Assembly: GCA_913050115.1 (NCBI GenBank)
Contig: CAJWZU010000014.1
Coordinates: 1-55,624, forward strand
DNA from: an uncultured Cellvibrionales bacterium
Lineage (GTDB): Bacteria; Pseudomonadota; Gammaproteobacteria; Pseudomonadales; Cellvibrionaceae
Reading direction: 5' to 3'
Length of the DNA stretch: 55,624 nt
Positions 1-10,153 of this stretch are shown here, in pieces; position 1 is the first letter of the stretch; every line of letters starts with the position of its first letter. A model generated the notes under the pieces. That model made no database searches, was not told the origin of the DNA, and worked only from the letters and a program-made list of their open reading frames with translations. The translations under genes were made by a program, and so were the position numbers.

Positions 1-357
1 ACACACGCACGCGCACACACAACACGCAAAACACATCCGATGTACTGTTCAACTGTATCAGGCACCTCGAGAGTTTCAGAATCTAGCTTGCAATCAACGG
101 GTGGTAAACCGCAGCAGAACGTGTTGGTGCAGATCAGCATGCTCGCCAAGCAGACAGACACAGCAGCTGAATGGCAAGCGGAGCTGACTGCGCCCAACAA
201 GCTCGCCAGAGGGGGTTGGACTAAAAACACACTAAGGCCTCAAGATCAGATTCAAATTAGTGGGCAAATTGCTAGAAATGGCGGACACTCCATTCGGATC
301 AGAGAAATCATTACTGCCAACGGTGAGTCGCTGCCATTATGGGAGATTCTTGACTGA
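1..357 (+). CDS. DUF6152-like protein, 5'-truncated by the window edge
   Basis: The frame is open from base 1, so the gene is probably cut at the left edge; the first internal ATG is at 40. The C-terminal half matches my memory of DUF6152, small secreted proteins of unknown function: a beta-strand block, then EWQAEL, a GGWTKNTLRPQDQI stretch (family pattern GWT-x-LkpGD), then a glycine-rich turn and a final strand. The N-terminal signal peptide and HHS motif typical of the family are not visible. The first 30 bases are a CA-rich low-complexity run that may not be native coding sequence. No function can be assigned. Confidence 0.55.
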   Translation, partial: THARAHTTRKTHPMYCSTVSGTSRVSESSLQSTGGKPQQNVLVQISMLAKQTDTAAEWQAELTAPNKLARGGWTKNTLRPQDQIQISGQIARNGGHSIRIREIITANGESLPLWEILD

Positions 358-418
358 AGCGCCTGTCTACGGACTCGTGCTGTAGCCCATCACGGCAAAC
401 CAAAGCTCCTGCCTCATT

Positions 419-1051
419 ATGCTCGACACCCCGTCGAATCAAACACTACCTGGAATCGATACAGTTCTTAGGTTCCTGCTGTGTCGAACACCAGATAGCT
501 GGGTGTCCAGGGCGGTAGCAGAGATTCCGCTTCTGTTGTTGGATCACGCTTCTCTCGAGCTGAAGGCAGCGCAGCAAGCACAAACCCTGATACGCAGATA
601 CGGCGCTAATTTCGATCTGCTCAATAAAATGTCGCGTCTTGCGCGTGAAGAACTGCGTCATTTTGAGCAGGTGATTGCTATTATGGAGAGCCGCTCTATC
701 GATTATCCTATGGTATCAGCGGGACGCTATGCTGCAGGTATGCGCAAGAACTTACGTAAAGAGGAGCCCGGTAAATTAGTTGATACCTTGGTAATTGGTG
801 CAATTATCGAGGCGCGATCATGCGAGCGCTTTGAAAAAATAGCGCCTTTTTTAGATGCTGAATTAAAAAAATTCTACATGTCATTGCTAAAAAGTGAGGC
901 GCGACATTTCCAAGACTATTTAGTACTTGCTGGTCAAGTGGTAAGTGAAACTGAAGTTGCTGCTAGAGCAGCGGTGTTTTTAACCGCTGATAAAGAATTA
1001 ATCGAAAGTGCGGACACCGAGTTTCGCTTTCACTCCGGCATGCCTGTATGA
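419..1051 (+). CDS. miaE: tRNA-(ms2io6A)-hydroxylase MiaE
   Basis: MiaE is a non-heme di-iron monooxygenase that hydroxylates the isopentenyl group of ms2i6A at position 37 of tRNAs reading UNN codons. The 210-residue ferritin-like four-helix protein shows the expected carboxylate and histidine ligands: E47 in the first helix, the EELRHF block at 77-82, EARSCE at 131-136, and EARHF at 160-164. Length is normal for the short, Pseudomonas-type MiaE. It starts at ATG 419, 61 bases after the preceding gene, and is followed by 170 bases without an obvious terminator. In this window it is one of several tRNA/rRNA modification genes (rluA, rluC, tusBCDE). Confidence 0.93.
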   Translation: MLDTPSNQTLPGIDTVLRFLLCRTPDSWVSRAVAEIPLLLLDHASLELKAAQQAQTLIRRYGANFDLLNKMSRLAREELRHFEQVIAIMESRSIDYPMVSAGRYAAGMRKNLRKEEPGKLVDTLVIGAIIEARSCERFEKIAPFLDAELKKFYMSLLKSEARHFQDYLVLAGQVVSETEVAARAAVFLTADKELIESADTEFRFHSGMPV

Positions 1052-1224
1052 GTATTGCCTCTGTTATCCTAACTTCGGTAATAACGCTTTTTTCTCGCAC
1101 GTGCGTGCGCCCTGTTTGGCGGTGACATTAGCGATTGTAATATTTTAGTCTTTGTTTAGGCTGTACCTCTGGCGCCATATCGACTATTCCTGTATTAGTA
1201 TCTTTAGTACCCACAGGAATAATT

Positions 1225-2406
1225 ATGGAATTCAACGACTACCTGCATATCCTCGTCAAAAATGATGGTTCAGACCTTTATCTCAGTACCGGTGCGCCGC
1301 CCTGTGCTAAATTCAACGGTGTTATGAAGCCGCTCAGCAAAGTCTCAATGGTACCGGGAGTCATTGCCAAGATAGCGCATGAGGTAATGGACAAAGAGCA
1401 GCGTATTGAATTTGAGCGTGAACTAGAGATGAACTTGGCGATTTCTCTTTCGGGTATTGGCCGTTTTCGTATCAATATTTTTCGTCAGCGCAATGAAGTG
1501 TCGATAGTCGCGCGCAACATTAAAACTGAAATTCCCAAATTCAATGATTTGAAGTTGCCTGAGGTGTTAAAGGAAGTGATTATGACCAAGCGTGGTTTAG
1601 TGCTGTTTATCGGTGCTACTGGCTCGGGAAAATCCACCTCTCTGGCGGCTTTAATCGACTACCGCAATACCAATAGCGGCGGTCACATTATTACTATTGA
1701 AGACCCTGTTGAATTCGTGCACAAACACAAGAAGAGTATTATTAATCAACGCGAAGTTGGGGTTGATACCCGCAGTTTCCAAAAAGCGCTAAAAAACACG
1801 CTTCGACAGGCCCCCGATGTCATTTTAATCGGTGAGATTCGTGATCGCGAAACTATGGAGCACGCACTGGCGTTTGCTGAAACTGGGCACTTGGCTATTT
1901 CAACCCTGCACGCCAATAATTCCAATCAGGCGCTCGATCGAATTATTAATTTTTTCCCGGAGGAACGTCGCGACCAGTTGTTGATGGATTTGGGTATGAA
2001 TTTGCGGGCTTTTGTCTCTCAGCGGCTAGTGCCTACAATTGACGGCAAACGCTGCGCAGCAATAGAAATTTTGCTGGGCACCAAAACTATTCAGGAGTTG
2101 ATCTTACGCGGTAAGTTGGACAATATTAAAGAAATTATGGAGAAGTCGGAGAGGTTGGGGATGCAAACCTTCGACGGGGCTCTCTATCAACTCTATCGAG
2201 ATGGCCGCGTCTCTGCTGAAGAGGCGCTGAAGAATTCCGACTCGCCCAATAATTTACGCTTGCGAATTAAGCTGGGCGACAAGGCCGCTGCGCTGGAGGC
2301 AGGTTCGGAAGCGTTGGGTATTCCAGAGGTAGATATAGTCGAAGGTTATAGTTTGAGTCTAGAGTCGATTGAAGAGCCAGAAGACGACAATGTGAATCCG
2401 AGTTAG
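1225..2406 (+). CDS. pilU: Type IV pilus retraction ATPase PilU
   Basis: PilU is a PilT-like hexameric AAA+ ATPase at the inner-membrane base of the type IV pilus and assists PilT in retraction for twitching motility. Visible motifs are the Walker A GATGSGKST at 130-138, the Walker B segment with IGEIRD around 199-207, and the His-box STLHAN at 226-231. The 393-residue length and the acidic C-terminal tail fit PilU rather than PilT (about 345 residues). An AGGAA sequence precedes the ATG at 1225 by a normal distance. pilT is not next to it here; pilZ lies 4 kb downstream. Confidence 0.92.
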   Translation: MEFNDYLHILVKNDGSDLYLSTGAPPCAKFNGVMKPLSKVSMVPGVIAKIAHEVMDKEQRIEFERELEMNLAISLSGIGRFRINIFRQRNEVSIVARNIKTEIPKFNDLKLPEVLKEVIMTKRGLVLFIGATGSGKSTSLAALIDYRNTNSGGHIITIEDPVEFVHKHKKSIINQREVGVDTRSFQKALKNTLRQAPDVILIGEIRDRETMEHALAFAETGHLAISTLHANNSNQALDRIINFFPEERRDQLLMDLGMNLRAFVSQRLVPTIDGKRCAAIEILLGTKTIQELILRGKLDNIKEIMEKSERLGMQTFDGALYQLYRDGRVSAEEALKNSDSPNNLRLRIKLGDKAAALEAGSEALGIPEVDIVEGYSLSLESIEEPEDDNVNPS

Positions 2407-2435
2407 GTGTTGGGTGCGTTACCAGTATTGAAGGG

Positions 2436-3170
2436 TTAAATAGCGTAGCTTTTTAATTCTAGCAAGGTACCTTTAGGGTTTGCCTTTGTCTCTATAAACC
2501 ACACTTTTTCTCCCCAGTCACCGAGTACCCAGCGCACAGCTGTGGTCTTTTTGGTGCTGAATACGTGCTTACCTGGGCGGTGGGTGTGGCCGTGAACAAG
2601 GGTGTCTACCCCAGCTTTATCTATCTCTGAAATGACGTCGGCAAGACAAACGTCCATTATGTCTTCGCTTTTCAAACTGTTCATGTTTTTGCTTTGGCTG
2701 CGCATATACGCCACGAGCTCGCGTCTCTTTTCGAGACTGTGCGATAACAAATTTTCTTGCCAAGCAGTGCTTCGCGCCTGCAAGCGAAAGGCCATGTATT
2801 CAAAGTCACTGGTACAGAGGCTATCGCCATGCATCAGCAGTATTTTTTTGCCATAAATATTGACTACGCTCGGGTCTGGCAGCAAAGTTACTCCCGATTG
2901 CTGGCAAAAGGTGCGGCCGAGCAAAAAATCACGATTGCCATGCATCACAAATAACTTAACACCCGAGTCGCTCAGCTGTTTTAGGGCGCTGACCACCTCG
3001 CGACTCAATCTCGAGTCTTCATCATCGCCAATCCATGCCTCGAAAAAATCTCCCAGAATATAGAGCGCGTCGGCTTTGCTGGCGCGATCTTTGAGAAAAT
3101 CGTAAAAAGCCGCCGTAATTTCGGGGCGGCTTTCATCAAGGTGCAAGTCAGAAATGAATAGGGTGGTCAT
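2436..3170 (-). CDS. lpxH: UDP-2,3-diacylglucosamine diphosphatase LpxH
   Basis: LpxH hydrolyses UDP-2,3-diacylglucosamine to lipid X and UMP, the fourth step of lipid A synthesis, at the inner-membrane surface. The 244-residue calcineurin-like phosphoesterase shows all metal-site signatures in order: SDLHLD at 7-12, GDFFEAWIGDD near 41-51, GNRDF, HGDSLC, and the C-terminal HGHTHRP. It starts 8 bases after the ppiB stop on the same strand, so the two form an operon, as in E. coli and Pseudomonas. It is convergent with pilU, with only 29 bases between the stops. Confidence 0.94.
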   Translation of the reverse strand: MTTLFISDLHLDESRPEITAAFYDFLKDRASKADALYILGDFFEAWIGDDEDSRLSREVVSALKQLSDSGVKLFVMHGNRDFLLGRTFCQQSGVTLLPDPSVVNIYGKKILLMHGDSLCTSDFEYMAFRLQARSTAWQENLLSHSLEKRRELVAYMRSQSKNMNSLKSEDIMDVCLADVISEIDKAGVDTLVHGHTHRPGKHVFSTKKTTAVRWVLGDWGEKVWFIETKANPKGTLLELKSYAI

Positions 3171-3178
3171 CGTTCGGC

Positions 3179-3673
3179 TTAGCCTTCTACGCTTACTTTT
3201 TCGATAATAACGGGATCTTTAGGCACGTCTTGGTGATGGCCGCTGTTGCCAGTTTTAACGGCTTTGATTTTCTCAACGACATTCATGCCCTCGACGACCT
3301 TGCCGAATACGCAGTAGCCCCAGCCCTGAGAGTTTTTGCCCGAGTGATTGAGAAAGTCGTTGTCTTTTAAGTTGATAAAAAACTGGGCGCTGGCGGAGTG
3401 TGGCTCCATAGTCCGCGCCATAGCTAGGGTGCCAGTGTTATTTTTAAGGCCGTTGTCGGCTTCGTTTTCGATGTTTTCACGAGTTTCTTTTTCGCTCATG
3501 TCGATATTCATGCCGCCACCTTGGACCATGAAACCGTCGATCACGCGGTGAAATATAGTGTCGCTGTAGAAGCCTTCTTCACAGTATTGCTGGAAGTTAG
3601 CGGCGGTTTTAGGTGCCTTATCAAAATCCAGTTCAATTATGATGTCGCCGAAGTTGGTGTGCAGAGTAATCAT
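3179..3673 (-). CDS. ppiB: Cyclophilin-type peptidyl-prolyl cis-trans isomerase B
   Basis: This is a cytoplasmic cyclophilin that catalyses proline cis-trans isomerisation. The 164-residue protein has the cyclophilin core motifs: [13 protein letters not shown] near residues 41-53 (the catalytic Arg lies in FHRVI), the [18 protein letters not shown] block, and [12 protein letters not shown]. No signal peptide is present, so it is the PpiB rather than the PpiA type. An AAGGAAG ribosome-binding site lies just upstream on the minus strand. It is transcribed divergently from tmk and is the first gene of a ppiB-lpxH operon. Confidence 0.93.
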   Translation of the reverse strand: MITLHTNFGDIIIELDFDKAPKTAANFQQYCEEGFYSDTIFHRVIDGFMVQGGGMNIDMSEKETRENIENEADNGLKNNTGTLAMARTMEPHSASAQFFINLKDNDFLNHSGKNSQGWGYCVFGKVVEGMNVVEKIKAVKTGNSGHHQDVPKDPVIIEKVSVEG

Positions 3674-3775
3674 GTGTGCTTCCTTAATGAGATAATAGCA
3701 GGGAGAATAGGTGCATAAATTCTGGGGCGTATAATACTCGCTTGCAGGCAGATAATCGAATAGAAAGGGTAATAG

Positions 3776-5097
<1,322 letters not shown>

Positions 5098-5203
5098 GTC
5101 GTTATTATTACAGTTTTTAAAGCCTAGGTCGCTTATTTAGGCGGTAATTGTTAAGCTTAATCTGATATTTTATGACTATTCACATTTGTCGGTAAAGACT
5201 TAC

Positions 5204-6208
5204 ATGAGCCGTGATTTTCCTGCGATACCCTATCCTTGGCAGCAGCCCCAGTGGCAGCATTTCATGGGCCAGCGCGCTAGCGGCAAATTGCCACATGCAT
5301 TTATGTTCACCGGTCAAAAAGGTATAGGTAAAAGGCATTTGGCCATGGCCCTGGCTCAGACTGTTTTGTGTTCGGCGCCACAGAGTCAGTTGCCTTGCGG
5401 TCAATGTCGTAGTTGTGAGTTAAATCGTGCCAATACTCACCCCGATTTTATGCTATTGGAGCCCGAAGAAGCCGGCAAAGCGATTAAAATTGATCAGGTC
5501 CGTGCGCTTTCGAATTTTATTACTAAAACGTCACAACAGGGCGGCTACAAGCTGGCAATCATTGAGCCTGCCGAAGCCATGAACACCAATGCCGCCAACG
5601 CACTCTTGAAAAGCTTGGAGGAACCGGCGGGCGACACTCTATTATTATTAATAAGTCACATTAACAGTGGTGTGATGGCGACTATTCGCAGCCGCTGCCA
5701 GCTACAGGTAATGTCAGCACCTTTGCTCGAGCAGAGTTTACTGTGGCTACAGCCGTTAATTGGTGATGGCAATGCTAAGGAATTGTTGGCTCTGGCTAAT
5801 GGGGCCCCTTTAGCAGCGCTGGGGTTGGTCTCAAGTGATGCGCTGGAACAGCGAGCTAGCCTTATTAGGGGGTTAGAGTCTGTCGTGCAGGGAGGGGAGT
5901 CGCCGCTGGTTATCGCCAAGCAGTGGATGAGTTATGAACCGCGAGAACTCTTAGAGTGGTTGTTGAAATGGCTGCATGGCATTGCCTGCGTGCAGGCGGG
6001 CGGCAATTCTCCTGTGCCATTCTCGCCGTTAGTAATGCAGTTTTCTCAGCGATTGTCTGGCCCTTTTTTGTATCGTTTTATCGATAAAGTGATGTTGGTT
6101 AAGCGCCAGCTCCTCAGTGGCGCCAACCCCAACAAACAGTTGCTTCTTGAAGAGCTGCTTATGGACTGGAGTGTTCTTGCTCGGCAAGCGCGTGGTGGTA
6201 ATGGCTGA
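5204..6208 (+). CDS. holB: DNA polymerase III subunit delta'
   Basis: Delta' is the rigid stator subunit of the clamp loader that opens the beta clamp. The AAA+ fold shows a degenerate P-loop GQKGIGK at 37-43, a four-cysteine zinc module (C56, C65, C68, C71), and an ALLKSLEEP sensor block. I choose ATG 5204 over TTG 5186: the protein then begins MSRDFPAIPYPWQQPQW, like family members that start just before the conserved PWQ. It precedes pilZ and tatD, the usual neighbours. The 334-residue length is normal. Confidence 0.92.
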   Translation: MSRDFPAIPYPWQQPQWQHFMGQRASGKLPHAFMFTGQKGIGKRHLAMALAQTVLCSAPQSQLPCGQCRSCELNRANTHPDFMLLEPEEAGKAIKIDQVRALSNFITKTSQQGGYKLAIIEPAEAMNTNAANALLKSLEEPAGDTLLLLISHINSGVMATIRSRCQLQVMSAPLLEQSLLWLQPLIGDGNAKELLALANGAPLAALGLVSSDALEQRASLIRGLESVVQGGESPLVIAKQWMSYEPRELLEWLLKWLHGIACVQAGGNSPVPFSPLVMQFSQRLSGPFLYRFIDKVMLVKRQLLSGANPNKQLLLEELLMDWSVLARQARGGNG

Positions 6209-6379
6209 TTTTCTATAGGCCGCAGATATCCCCATCAACTATTCCCGTTTGAACGTTGTCTGTTCGCTAGGGATGTCTATTTCTGTCGGCAATGTAAGGT
6301 CGGTTTAGGCTATCATTATAGACACTACCAGCTTAATGAATTACGGTAACGAGGTTATATATTCTGTGAGTTGTATTAT

Positions 6380-6733
6380 ATGAAAGGACTAGGCGGTGGT
6401 ACCCGAAACGGGATTTTATCCTTGACTATCAAGGATAAAGCGGTTCTTTATGCTGCGTATATGCCGTTCGTCAATAATGGCGGTCTATTTATTCCTACCA
6501 ACAAAACTTACCGTATTGGCGATGAAGTTTTTATGCTTCTCAATTTAATGGATGAGGCTGAGAAAATTCCAGTTGCTGGCAAAGTTGTATGGTTAACACC
6601 ACGAGGTGCTCAGGGTAACCGCGCAGCGGGTATTGGCGTGCAATTTGATGATCAGGACAATACCGCCACCAATAAGATAGAGACTTATCTTGCTGGCTCT
6701 CTCGATTCGGATCGTCCTACCCACACTATGTAA
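6380..6733 (+). CDS. pilZ: Type IV pilus biogenesis protein PilZ
   Basis: This is the founding-type PilZ protein, needed for type IV pilus assembly; it contacts PilB and FimX. The 117-residue sequence tracks P. aeruginosa PilZ: RNGILSLTIKDK near the start, AAYMPFVNNGGLFIPTN, KIPVAGKVVWLTP, and the invariant C-terminal DRPTHTM. As in other true PilZ proteins, I see no RxxxR c-di-GMP-binding motif near the N-terminus, so it probably does not bind the nucleotide itself. ATG 6380 is preferred to the in-frame TTG 6371. The gene lies in the conserved order holB-pilZ-tatD. Confidence 0.92.
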   Translation: MKGLGGGTRNGILSLTIKDKAVLYAAYMPFVNNGGLFIPTNKTYRIGDEVFMLLNLMDEAEKIPVAGKVVWLTPRGAQGNRAAGIGVQFDDQDNTATNKIETYLAGSLDSDRPTHTM

Positions 6734-6747
6734 TCATTTCTGTATCA

Positions 6748-6779
6748 AACAGGTCGAGGCGCTAGTCTCGGCCTGTTTT
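6748..6779 (+). terminator. Rho-independent terminator after pilZ
   Basis: AACAGG, a T, and CGAG pair with CTCG, a G, and CCTGTT around a short loop, followed by TTTTCGTTT. The hairpin lies between pilZ and tatD and ends 17 bases before the tatD start, so it probably attenuates rather than fully separates the two. Confidence 0.7.
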
Positions 6780-6796
6780 CGTTTGGATGTTAAAAA

Positions 6797-7585
6797 ATGC
6801 TAATAGATTCGCACTGCCATCTGGATCGTCTTAAGCTCGATGACTATGACGGCAATCTCGATGCCGCTATAGCGGCGGCCACGGCGCGCGGTGTCGAGCA
6901 GATGCTCTGCGTCGGCATCAGTGTCGATAACGTCGATGCTGTGATCGCTATTGCCGAGCGCTATCCTCAGGTGGTTAGTTCTGTCGGTGTGCACCCGCTT
7001 GATGTTGAAAAGGGTTTGGCGGACGTTGCACAGTTGGCTGCTTGGGCTGCACATCCTAAGGTGGTGGCGATCGGTGAGTCGGGCCTTGATTACTTCTATA
7101 GTAAGGACACCAAGTCACTGCAGCAGGAGAGTTTTGCTATGCATTTACAAGCCGGTGGCAAGGTAGGGTTGCCGGTGATTGTGCACACGCGGGATGCGCG
7201 CGAGGATACTCTTGCGTTAATTCATGAGCACGGCAATCAGGAGTCAGCGGGGGTCTTGCACTGTTTTACCGAGGACTGGGACATGGCTCGCCGCGCTATG
7301 GATATGAATTATATGATCTCGATCTCAGGCATAGTTACCTTTAACAAAGCGGATACGTTGCGCGATGTGGTGAAGCAAATACCACTGGACCGGTTACTCG
7401 TGGAAACGGACTCCCCTTATTTGGCGCCAGTGCCTTATCGCGGCAAGCCCAATGAGCCAGCCTATGTGCGCGAGGTCTGTGAGTATATCGCCGAGTTAAA
7501 AGGCATTAGTTTTGATGAATTAGCGCAGCATACTGGCGACAACTTTCACAAATTATTTTCAAAGGCTGCACCATTTTTAAGGTGA
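6797..7585 (+). CDS. TatD-family metal-dependent hydrolase
   Basis: This is a TIM-barrel metallohydrolase of the YcfH/TatD group, likely a 3'-5' exonuclease or deoxyribonuclease acting on DNA ends. Metal-binding motifs are visible: SHCHLD at residues 5-10, GESGLDY, the HTRDA block, LHCFTE, and ETDSPYLAP near the C-terminus. The 262-residue length is normal. The position directly after pilZ matches the conserved holB-pilZ-ycfH order, so it is the YcfH orthologue by context rather than the TatD that is linked to tatABC. Confidence 0.92.
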   Translation: MLIDSHCHLDRLKLDDYDGNLDAAIAAATARGVEQMLCVGISVDNVDAVIAIAERYPQVVSSVGVHPLDVEKGLADVAQLAAWAAHPKVVAIGESGLDYFYSKDTKSLQQESFAMHLQAGGKVGLPVIVHTRDAREDTLALIHEHGNQESAGVLHCFTEDWDMARRAMDMNYMISISGIVTFNKADTLRDVVKQIPLDRLLVETDSPYLAPVPYRGKPNEPAYVREVCEYIAELKGISFDELAQHTGDNFHKLFSKAAPFLR

Positions 7586-7607
7586 GTTACACAATTAGGG
7601 GCTCAGT

Positions 7608-8228
7608 ATGAAGCAGCAATTAAAGACAATGCTGGAATTGCAAGACAGTATGAATTCTAAGGTGAATGCCGAGTGGCGCACGCAGGGTTTTGAGTGGTAT
7701 CGCGCTATTTGGGTTGAGTGCGCCGAACTGCTGGATCACCACGGTTGGAAGTGGTGGAAGAAACAGCAACCTGATGTAGAACAGGTCATTCTGGAGCTGA
7801 TTGATATTTGGCACTTTGGTTTGAGTGTTATGTTGCAGTCCGGCCTCAGCACCGATGACATTATTACCAAGGTAGAATCTGAATTGGTTATAGCAACCGA
7901 TGAGGCTGATTTTCGACTGGATCTTGAGGCTTTTGCCGGTCAGGTACTGTTAACTAAAGGTTTTGATGTTGCAGCGTTTGGGCGTCTAATGGCCGGTATG
8001 CAATTGACTTTCGATCAGCTGCACTGTGGCTATGTCGGTAAAAATGTTCTTAACTTCTTTCGCCAGAACAACGGTTATAAAGATGGCAGTTATGTCAAAG
8101 TATGGGGCGGCAAAGAGGATAACGAACATTTAGTCGATGCTGTGCGTCAGTTGGATGCCAGTAGTAGCAATTTTAGTGATGATGTTTATGCCGCACTTGA
8201 ATCTCGTTATAAAGAGCTGACTGGTTAA
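7608..8228 (+). CDS. All-alpha dUTP diphosphatase (dUTPase_2 family)
   Basis: The protein resembles dimeric, MazG-like all-alpha dUTPases that hydrolyse dUTP to dUMP and so keep uracil out of DNA. The two-helix metal motif is visible: ECAELLDHHGWKWWK near residue 37, followed by ELIDIWHF near 63-70 (an ExxE...ExxD pattern). Later conserved features are KNVLNFFRQNNGYKDG and Y-x-K-x-WGGKEDN. The 206-residue length is typical. It starts 22 bases after tatD and probably shares its transcript. Next to tmk and holB it fits a dTTP/DNA replication theme. Confidence 0.82.
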   Translation: MKQQLKTMLELQDSMNSKVNAEWRTQGFEWYRAIWVECAELLDHHGWKWWKKQQPDVEQVILELIDIWHFGLSVMLQSGLSTDDIITKVESELVIATDEADFRLDLEAFAGQVLLTKGFDVAAFGRLMAGMQLTFDQLHCGYVGKNVLNFFRQNNGYKDGSYVKVWGGKEDNEHLVDAVRQLDASSSNFSDDVYAALESRYKELTG

Positions 8229-8276
8229 GGTATAGATTGATTGAAAAATGATCGAGATGTTTTTTATCAAAGCGCC

Positions 8277-8282
8277 TATAAT
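8277..8282 (+). promoter_or_regulatory. Candidate -10 box of the mdh promoter
   Basis: A perfect TATAAT lies 94 bases upstream of the mdh start codon and just before the leader hairpin. No good -35 match sits at the expected distance, so this is only a candidate. Confidence 0.4.
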
Positions 8283-8329
8283 ATGCGCGCCATAATCACT
8301 GTTCTTGAACCCAAAGAATTATAAAAGCT

Positions 8330-8351
8330 GTGCCTCTAATCATAGAGGCAC
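8330..8351 (+). promoter_or_regulatory. Perfect hairpin in the mdh leader
   Basis: GTGCCTCTA and TAGAGGCAC form a perfect 9-bp stem with an ATCA loop. It lies 24 bases before the GTG of mdh and downstream of the TATAAT at 8277. It has no T-tract, so it is not a terminator. It may stabilise the mRNA 5' end or serve as a protein- or RNA-binding element. Confidence 0.5.
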
Positions 8352-8375
8352 GCTCATTCCAATCGGAGAAATATT

Positions 8376-9356
8376 GTGAAAGCACCCGTACGTGTTGCCG
8401 TCACCGGCGCAGCTGGTCAAATTAGCTACTCTTTGTTGTTCCGCATCGCCGCTGGCGAAATGCTGGGCACAGATCAGCCTGTAATCTTGCAAATGCTGGA
8501 AATCACTCCAGCTCTAGAAGCGCTGAAAGGTGTTGCTATGGAATTGGACGATTGTGCCTTTCCGTTACTGGCCGGCATGGTTTGCAGTGATGACCCAAAT
8601 GTTGCGTTCAAAGATGCTGATTATGCTCTGTTGGTAGGCGCGCGTCCACGCGGTCCAGGCATGGAGCGTAAAGATCTGCTTGAAGCTAACGCGGCTATCT
8701 TCTCTGTTCAGGGTAAGGCCATGGACGCGCATGCGTCACGTGACATTAAAGTTTTGGTTGTTGGCAACCCAGCTAATACCAATTCTCTGATTGCTCAGCG
8801 CAATGCACCAAGTCTGGCTCCTCGCAACTTTACTGCCATGATGCGTTTGGATCATAACCGCGCTATGAGTCAGTTAGCCGAGAAAACGGGCAAATCGCTC
8901 AATGATGTTAAGAACGTGATAGTTTGGGGTAATCACTCTGCAACTCAGTATCCTGATATCAACAACACTAGTGTTGACGATACTGCGGCTCTGGAACTGG
9001 TTGATCAAGATTGGTACGAAGGTACATTTATTCCTACCGTACAGCAGCGTGGCGCCGCCATTATTAAGGCGCGCGGTGCATCTTCTGCTGCCTCTGCCGC
9101 CAACGCTGCTATTTTTCACATGCGCGACTGGGCTCTGGGTTCTCCCGAGGGTGACTACGTTACCATGGGTGTATATTCGGATGGTTCTTACGGCATTGAA
9201 GAGGGGCTGATTTACGGTTTCCCTTGCGTTTGCAAAGATGGCGACTGGGCAATTGTTCAGGGTATCGAGATCAGCGATTTCTCTCGCGAAAAGATGGCAG
9301 CGACCGAAAACGAGCTAAAAGAAGAGCGTGACGGTGTTAAGCACTTGTTGCCATAA
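8376..9356 (+). CDS. mdh: Malate dehydrogenase (NAD)
   Basis: Mdh interconverts malate and oxaloacetate in the citric acid cycle. The NAD-binding loop GAAGQIS is at residues 11-17, the coenzyme/substrate loop lies around [15 protein letters not shown], and the catalytic histidine is in WGNHSATQ. The 326-residue length and sequence fit the dimeric, cytosolic-type branch found in Burkholderia and many marine gammaproteobacteria, not the E. coli type. The start is GTG 8376, with GGAG at 8365-8368, seven bases upstream. The gene is monocistronic: it has its own leader and a terminator 180 bases downstream. Confidence 0.94.
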   Translation: MKAPVRVAVTGAAGQISYSLLFRIAAGEMLGTDQPVILQMLEITPALEALKGVAMELDDCAFPLLAGMVCSDDPNVAFKDADYALLVGARPRGPGMERKDLLEANAAIFSVQGKAMDAHASRDIKVLVVGNPANTNSLIAQRNAPSLAPRNFTAMMRLDHNRAMSQLAEKTGKSLNDVKNVIVWGNHSATQYPDINNTSVDDTAALELVDQDWYEGTFIPTVQQRGAAIIKARGASSAASAANAAIFHMRDWALGSPEGDYVTMGVYSDGSYGIEEGLIYGFPCVCKDGDWAIVQGIEISDFSREKMAATENELKEERDGVKHLLP

Positions 9357-9533
9357 ATTGCTCTGAATAACCGATCTACGTGATGGAGGCATGCTCCTGA
9401 GTAGCTATACCTTTTGTATGCGTGCTGTGGTGTTCAAAACATCATAGGATCACCGGGGATAGCGGGATTGCTTACAGGTAGTAATTGCAGATTTTTCAGA
9501 ACGCATTAATTTGCCACTCCGTCCGTGGAGAAA

Positions 9534-9563
9534 AGCGCCGTCTTTATTGCCGGCGCTTTTTTT
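9534..9563 (+). terminator. Rho-independent terminator after mdh
   Basis: AGCGCCG (9534-9540) pairs with CGGCGCT (9551-9557) and is followed by a run of seven T. It lies 178 bases after the mdh stop, leaving a long 3' untranslated region. Confidence 0.8.
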
Positions 9564-10153
9564 ATGCTTGAAATTTAACCGATCTAAATTATATCAGGCG
9601 TCATAAGGCTTCGTGCGAGCAAGCTATTTAGTGTTTTTATTGTATCGGCTTTGAATGCTGTATCTGGCCGATGCGGACCTTTGGTTCTCAACTCAAATAA
9701 GCTATTGCCGAGCCATACAGTTTTTTTACTTTTATTGGTGACCGCATTGCTGATAACAAAGGTTGTTTTTGTAATTGCGGTGGCTTAGCTAATGACATTA
9801 CCTCTCCTCTCCTATTTCAAGGTCTTGAGGTGAGGGCGTTAACGCAGCATATTAAACTTATATAGGGTGTAACGAAGTTATCTAAGTCGATTCTCAGTGC
9901 TCCTGGATACTTATTCGTGAGCATGCTTTGGTATTGGTTTATGTGATCAATAATTCGATTGACTGCTCCTGCGTTTCAGTTGTGCAAATCATGGCTGCTA
10001 TTATGGTCAAGGCTCTCATCTTCTTGACCGCGATGATTAGGCCAGGTCACTCAGAGAGTGGGGTTTTAAGGTGTTTGGTGCTTGGAATAATATGATTTCT
10101 TCTGCCTGAATCGGTAGTATTGATGTACTACTAAATAAAAAAGTGAATTTATC
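9564..10153 (+). other. 590-base stretch without a recognisable gene
   Basis: I see no RNA gene, no convincing start-codon ORF and no strong repeat here. On the minus strand a frame of about 59 codons (roughly 9590-9785) is open between stops with protein-like composition, but it lacks a start codon and matches no family I know. It may be the decayed end of a lost gene. The last 100 bases should hold the bcp promoter; I cannot place its boxes confidently. Confidence 0.4.
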
